Shown here piece after piece: positions 59,100-64,000 of a stretch of 64,000 nt of DNA. Location of the stretch: NCBI RefSeq assembly GCF_016801865.2, contig NC_068939.1, positions 43,935,114 to 43,999,113 of the forward strand. Reading direction: 5' to 3'. This stretch comes from Culex pipiens pallens. Its lineage: Eukaryota > Arthropoda > Insecta > Diptera > Culicidae. The notes under the pieces are model-generated. The model was not told the DNA's origin. It made no database searches and saw only the letters and a program-made list of their open reading frames with translations. The position numbers and the translations under genes are program-made. Numbering within the stretch: the first letter of the stretch is position 1; each line of letters begins with the position of its first letter.

Positions 59100-59245
59100 T
59101 TTTTTGACTTAAACAGTGTTTTTCTTACCTTGTAGATCAGAAAATCCCTTCGCAAGATATAGATTTTCGAATATTTACATAGCTCTTTTCTATGGACAGT
59201 CCTTAAATTTGTATGGAGTCTTGTATGGAGAATACTTGCACCGTG
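59100..59245. repeat. Fragment of GAGCAATT-family arm
   Basis: Words AGATATAGATTTTCGAATAT, TATGGACAG and AAATTTGTATGGA follow the arm order of the copies at 41272 and 51909. It is truncated on both sides. Confidence 0.5.
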
Positions 59246-59249
59246 GGGC

Positions 59250-60790
59250 TTATTTGAACCTAAGGAATCGATGCACAAAAATTCTTCCAAACAAAAATTT
59301 ACAAAAATTTTGGGAAATTCCAAAGAATCGCCACATTACCAATATTACAACATTACCTTTTCAATTTTTCAAAACTCAATTTGTCGCGAAATTCATCAGG
59401 CCAGAAGACACACACACTCAACTCTTTCCCAAAAACCCCCTCCCCAAAAAAGCCAAAGATCACCGTGTCACCAAATGAACCGGTAATTTCCGTGAATTAT
59501 TGATGGCTCAAACATTTATCTAATCTGGCTGTCTCTTCTGCCAGCGAGTCTTTAGAGAGAGGGTGTGCCAACATTGTAGAGTCGTCTTGCTGCTTCTCGT
59601 GTCGTAAAATTCACTCAATCATTAATCCTTCGTTTGCTCTTAGGTGAGCAGAATCTAACAAGTCTCCGCTTAGAGCTTCCAAGATGGATCACCTTGTTGG
59701 GATCACTATTCTTGGGAATAATTCTTTGAAATCATACGCAGGGGAAAAAAGAGATAAAGTTTTCTTAAATTTAGTATTTTCAATTGATTTTTTTAGGAAT
59801 GGAAATATTAGTTAGTAAAAAAAATCCATTGAAAATGTGTCCAAGACACCCACCTATCCCCTAAACTGACTCCACCAGCCAGCCAAACGAAACACACTCT
59901 CGAGTGATTAGCTAAACCGGTAATTAATTTAGAACTCTATTATCCAAAATGCTGCTGCTGCTGTTGGTGTACCTATCAAGTTCGCCGAGCAGGCTTTCGG
60001 CCTTCAAATCTCGGTGTCGCAGACTCTGCCCCTGCCTCGAGTGGGCTTTCCCATAAATGTCAATTAGCGGGCTGACATTCAAGACGACTCTCCCACGCCA
60101 AACGTGTGGGGTGAAGAAGAAAGAGAAGAAGAAGAAGATCAAGAAGCAGTGTTTGGTAATTTTTTGGCCAGATTTGTGCCTCGAGGAGGACGATTGCGCG
60201 CCGACCAATTTGTAGGCCCTTTACTAGAGCTGGTCGTGGCCGCAAAATTGGACGTTATTTCTGGACGTGAAGATGTGCGGGGGAGGGGGAAATTGTCCAC
60301 TCCATTCGGGCAGGAGACAAAAGTTTTCTTGTTTTGTCCCTTGTTGAATCGCGTGTAGGTGGTTGAGGTCACCCATAAGGGGATGGGAAGCAATTCCAAG
60401 AAGATACAAAACTGGGAATATGTGTAATCGGATAATTTTATCTTATTTTGATTAGGATATACGTTTTGACAGATAGCAGTGGTCCAATTTGGTTCAGGAT
60501 GGGAATCAAGTGGGTGGTTGTGGTCTGTTTATTTGTGGAAAATTGTGTTCTTCTTCAATTCATGTTAGGAGGGATAAATGTGTTTGATTTAGATTTTAAG
60601 ATTTCTAGGATTTTTAAAGAGATTTTCGGAAATGACTAAATTTTATTTTTAAATGTCAACAAAAATTATGTAAAAAGTAGTGTGGAATATTGAAGCATTC
60701 AAGCCGGATTAAATTAATAAAATTAACAAAAAAATATCCTTGTCAGGTAAATAACATTTACCAATTGTTTGACCATAAGGGTAACCTACG
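59250..60790. other. Mostly unique stretch around a candidate exon
   Basis: GC-richer, non-repetitive DNA at 59390-59740 and 59840-60430, otherwise AT-rich. The only gene-like signal is the minus-strand segment at 59973-60071. Confidence 0.4.
59973..60071 (-). CDS. Candidate internal exon of an unidentified host gene
   Basis: On the minus strand a long pyrimidine tract (60100-60135) and TTGAATGTCAG precede an open 99-bp segment that ends GATAG followed by GTACAC. The segment is phase-preserving and would add 33 residues, including IYGKAHSRQGQSLRHRD and KAESLLGELD. Codon choice looks coding-like (GCC, CTG, CTC, CGA), unlike the AT-rich surroundings. The frame stays open past the donor and reads a run of serines before a stop. 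I do not recognise the protein. HRDLKAE resembles a kinase catalytic loop, but the flanks do not fit. Confidence 0.35.
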
Positions 60791-60792
60791 CC

Positions 60793-61270
60793 CCATTAGG
60801 GTGGTCCAAAAATTGCCATTTTCGTCGATTTTCGTACAAAACCATATTTTTCAATAAATCATTACTCCTCACCATTTCAACCAATTTCAGTTGTCTTTGA
60901 CGCAAATGAAAAGTGATTAGTTGGCCCTTTGAAGAAAAATTGTTTGATGGTGGGAAAATTCAGCCTAATATTTGAAAGAAGTCGTATGAAAACTTTAAAT
61001 GCCGTTTCGAACTTGTCTGGACCAAAGAGCCAAGGCCTGAAAATATTTTTATCGGATTCCTCGGTAAATTTTACGTAACATACTAAATAATTTGAGGTGT
61101 TTACCAACAGGATTCTGAGGTATGATTTTTTTTTGAAAATAACAACAATGTTTATCGACTTACCGCGCACAAAACCGAAAATATGACGAAAACCAGGAAA
61201 AATCTTGGTTTTTCACCAAAACTGTGATAAACTTTAAATTTTTGGGTTCTAAAATTTTCGTAATTGAAAG
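60793..61270. repeat. Diverged repeat related to 48930-49790
   Basis: Begins TTAGGGTGGTCC. It shares GACGCAAATGAAAAGTGATTAG, then TCTGGACCAAAGAGCCAA, with the two sides of the hAT-like insertion at 49057. This gives an uninterrupted reference for that site. It is non-coding. Confidence 0.5.
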
Positions 61271-61278
61271 ACGCAACT

Positions 61279-61638
61279 GAGCAATTCTCTACGAAATCAG
61301 CCGATCTGGACCATTTTTAAATTCTGTATATTTCAATTTGGCTCAAACTTTAAGGCGTAATATTGAAGATTTGGCCCTTTTGAAATGTTAGTCTTGGTTC
61401 AAAATATTGTTTTTGAAAAGATCGAAAAATTTCACGAATGACATTACAAGTTGTTTGGGCTAGACTTGAAAAAAAAACATCAATTTTCCTGTTACTTTTT
61501 CTTTTATCCGCAGCATCCCCGCAACCAGTGGTCCAATCTTCAATGTTTGTTAGGCAAAATTTTAGAAATTTTATGAACCTTTTGAAAAAAAAAAAAATTT
61601 TTAGGAATGCTCATGCTAACTACAACATTTCATTTTTG
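61279..61638. mobile_element. Deletion derivative of GAGCAATT foldback
   Basis: It starts GAGCAATTCTCTACG after AACT (61275-61278), follows the arm for about 80 bp (to GGCTCAAACTTTA), then jumps to the centre (GGCCCTTTTGAAATGTTAGT) and runs down the other arm, lacking the right end. It is closest to the copy at 41272. Confidence 0.65.
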
Positions 61639-61640
61639 TA

Positions 61641-61823
61641 CACAGAGAAGAAAGAGTTCCCAAAATCGTGAACAAGCGTTCATGAATATGGGAACCACGA
61701 ACAAAGTTTTCAAATTTCATGGTACGTTTTTCAAAATCGTACCATAGGATTTGAACACTTTGATCGAGGTTTCCATATTCATGAACGCTTGTTCACGATT
61801 TTGGGAACTGTTTTTTCTCCTTG
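61641..61823. mobile_element. 183-bp palindromic MITE, TA target
   Basis: TA on both sides (61639-61640 and 61824-61825). The ends CACAGAGAAGAAAGAGTTCC and GGAACTGTTTTTTCTCCTTG are inverted, with inner pairs AAATCGTGAACAAGCGTTCA and ATGGTACG/CGTACCAT making an almost complete hairpin. Confidence 0.8.
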
Positions 61824-62084
61824 TACTAAAATCACTTTTTAAAAAAAATCATTACTCGTAAGCAACGGCTTGAAAAATGCGAGGTTTTTCTCTCAAAACA
61901 AATACAAAAAGTTCAAACATTTAAATTTACGGATTTTGGGAAATTGATTTATTTGTGAATAAATGATAACAAAATATCCAAGAATGTTGACGATAAAATT
62001 ATCGAGGTTGGATAACGATAACGAGAGTTCTATCGTTATTGTCGGGACGAGAGTTTTTTGAATGAAATACTTAAATTTTCACAA

Positions 62085-62440
62085 AATATCGTATTTTCTT
62101 CAAAATACTCACATTTTTATAATTCGCATTATGGGTATCAAATGATTCGAAATTTTGCATGTATTTGAACTGTTTTAGGGTTTATTTTAAATGAAATATC
62201 AAAAGTTTCACAAAATATCGTATTTTCTCGAAAACACTATTGTATGATTCGCAATATAGGTATCAAACGATTCGAAACTTTTTATGTATATAAACTGTTT
62301 TAGAGTTTTTTTTGCACTAAAAAGCAGGTAAAATTTCGCTTCGATTGATATCCATATTTGCAGATCATGAATATTTGAGTACTTTTAAAAAAGGTATTTT
62401 GTGAAAATTTGAGTAATTCATTAAAAAAATTCTGAAACAG
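62085..62440. repeat. Degenerate AT-rich tandem array
   Basis: At least two units of about 122 bp share TTTCACAAAATATCGTATTT, then GGGTATCAAA(T/C)GATTCGAAA and AACTGTTTTAG. A third, weaker unit follows. It belongs with the array at 14440-16990. Confidence 0.55.
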
Positions 62441-62447
62441 TTAAAAC

Positions 62448-62730
62448 CAGCGCCGTACCTAGGGGTTGGCGCGGTTGGCGACCGCCAAGGGCGTCAGCCC
62501 TTGGGGGGCGCTGAAATCGATGATTGTACAAAATTTGCATGTCAGCCATAACATCCTCATTAGATATTTGAAACAGAAAGGGCGCCGAATTATAAAATAG
62601 AATTACAAATAACTAGTTAAAAAATATTTAGGGGCGCCAAAGTCAATTGTATGAATATTTCTACTGAAGTGTTTTTGAGAATTCATACTTAATGCTAAAT
62701 TTTTTTTCATCAAAGAAGGGGCGCTCAAGT
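62448..62730. repeat. Possible hAT-like relic with GGGGCGC words
   Basis: CAGCGCCGTACCTAGGGG is followed by a GC-rich 60-bp block, unlike the surroundings. GGGGCGC or GGGCGCC then recurs four times to about 62726. CAG plus GGGGCGC resembles ends of some hAT repeats, but no partner end or duplication was found. Confidence 0.3.
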
Positions 62731-63065
62731 GGCAGAAAGTTAAAGGAGTTCTAGAAGAGCTTCTCAAAATAAATACACGTTAATGTTTGGACCGTCGTAT
62801 AATGAAGTGTAAGTCATACCTTCCAGACTAAAAAATGTCCAATTATGTGTTATTTTCACGTTAATTCGGCTGAGAATCACAATGAGCCAAATTGTGAAAA
62901 AATATGGTTATATTTTGAGTTTCTTTGAAATAGAAATTATTCAAACATTAAAACATATACCTTTCTTTTGAAATTTGACATTGTCCAGTTAAAAAAATTG
63001 CCTTTGAAATATTTTCAGCTCGATTTCACCATTTATAGTCAACTTCGTGCATTGAAATTTGCATA

Positions 63066-63994
63066 GGGTAGAGTAGTCATCAATGAGACACGGGGAACAA
63101 TGATAAAATGGCTCTCACAAGTCGTAGTTTCAACCAATCAGGCTCATATTTGGGGGAAAGGTGTGTCTACTGGATACACGTCTGCCATATAAGTGGCTTT
63201 GGTTATGGACGCTCCCTTGAAAAGTAATTCATAAATGTTTGATTCTGGGGTGTAAAAGTAAATCATGGACAAAAAATACTTTTTCGCTTGTAGGCTGCCA
63301 TTTACACCAAAAATAATATTGCTTCAAATGTCTTTCGACGTTCCATAGGGATTAAGTTGGGCTACAATGTCCTTTCATTAGATTTGGCCAAAATTTAAAA
63401 TACACCCAGAATCCAGGACTGTCTCATTGTTCCTCACTCATTTCAGCTCATGGGTAACAATGAGACACTTTGATTTTTCTTCAATAAACTTTTCAAAATC
63501 GATGGAAATCTTTCAAAACATGAATTAAAAGTGATTTTTGGCATATTTAAAGAGTTTAAACTTCATTTAACCAAAAATACTAAGTTATTTGGTATTAATA
63601 TATGGATTCTACAAAATTCCAATACTTTTCAGTGTAACTTTTGTTATTTAAAGTTTCATGTTGGCAAATAGCTCTAAAATGTTCAAGGCAAGTCACCTGC
63701 ATTGGAACAATACAAAAACATGATGTTTTGCTAGAAAAATGTTGTTTTTCGTAGAGAGTCTCATTGTTCCCCAGCTGTCTCATTGTTCCTGCCAAGTGCG
63801 TCTACAATGAGACAGTTGAATAACTCTGGCTGTAGATGTTGAATCGATCTCATATTTTGATCAATGATAGAACACATTAAAAGAAAGAAAATGCAACTAA
63901 AAGCTCATTGAGACATGCTGATGAAAAAATTAGAAAAATCGTTGAAAGTTGAAAACCAAAAGTGTCTCATTGATGACTGATGACTACCCTACCC
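63066..63994. mobile_element. Mariner-type element, GGGTAGAGTAG ends, TA target
   Basis: The left end GGGTAGAGTAGTCATCAATG pairs with the right end GACTGATGACTACCCTACCC, with TA outside (63064-63065 and 63995-63996). The interior repeats CTCATTGTTCC or its complement at about 63095, 63421, 63455, 63760, 63778 and 63810. No transposase frame remains. The window ends four bases later, so the right flank cannot be tested further. Confidence 0.65.
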
Positions 63995-64000
63995 TACATT

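Noticed and set aside
59924..60208. Protein kinase gene from the HRDLKAE motif
   Set aside because: No glycine loop, DFG or other kinase motif nearby, and the residues after the motif do not fit a catalytic loop.

Overview
This is 64 kb of AT-rich, gene-poor animal DNA. The arthropod BEL/Pao retrotransposon, the 70-bp GT..AG intron remnant and the very high density of short terminal-inverted-repeat (TIR) elements suggest a culicine mosquito, most likely Culex. That is a judgement from repeat style, not a database match. No complete host protein-coding gene, rRNA or functional tRNA is visible. The window is best read as a long intron or intergenic tract filled with nested transposable elements, separated by short islands of non-repetitive, often more GC-rich DNA.

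Layout. 0-7.9 kb: small MITEs, then a TA-flanked TIR element (3958-7700) split by a very young, non-autonomous BEL/Pao element (4637-7116; LTRs differ by one indel; 5-bp target duplication). 7.9-10.3 kb: a foldback element (GAGCAATT ends, 4-bp target duplication) whose left arm received a 722-bp palindromic element with an exact 8-bp duplication and a 51-bp poly(A)-tailed insert. 11.9-14.1 kb: a small MITE, a hAT-like element full of GAGCG motifs, and another foldback. 14.4-17.0 kb: a degenerate AT-rich array split by a 1.57-kb LINE-like insert with a 24-bp target duplication. 17-25 kb: mostly unique DNA with MITEs. 25.5-28.5 kb: a mariner-type MITE, a tandem pair of MITEs and a minisatellite-bearing TIR element. 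29.4-30.6 kb: a TA-flanked TIR element carrying a broken piece of the splicing/transcription factor gene SNW1 (Drosophila Bx42). 30.9-43.2 kb: four long palindromes (one with a 9-bp duplication) and a small MITE. 43.4-44.3 kb: a 141-bp tandem array. 45.8 kb: a tRNA-like SINE head. 48-54 kb: more foldbacks and a hAT-like element. 54-60.8 kb: partly unique DNA with one candidate 99-bp host exon on the minus strand, plus another GAGCAATT element. 61-64 kb: a deletion derivative of the GAGCAATT family, a 183-bp MITE, an AT-rich array and a mariner-type element.

How it works together. Nothing here looks like an operon or pathway. The biology is transposon biology: many families lacking their own transposase, nested insertions whose order can be read from target duplications, a captured host gene fragment, and long inverted arms that would fold into hairpin RNA if the region is transcribed. 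Most short ORFs are incidental frames in inverted repeats and were not annotated. Boundaries with a matching target duplication are exact by my reading; others are approximate.
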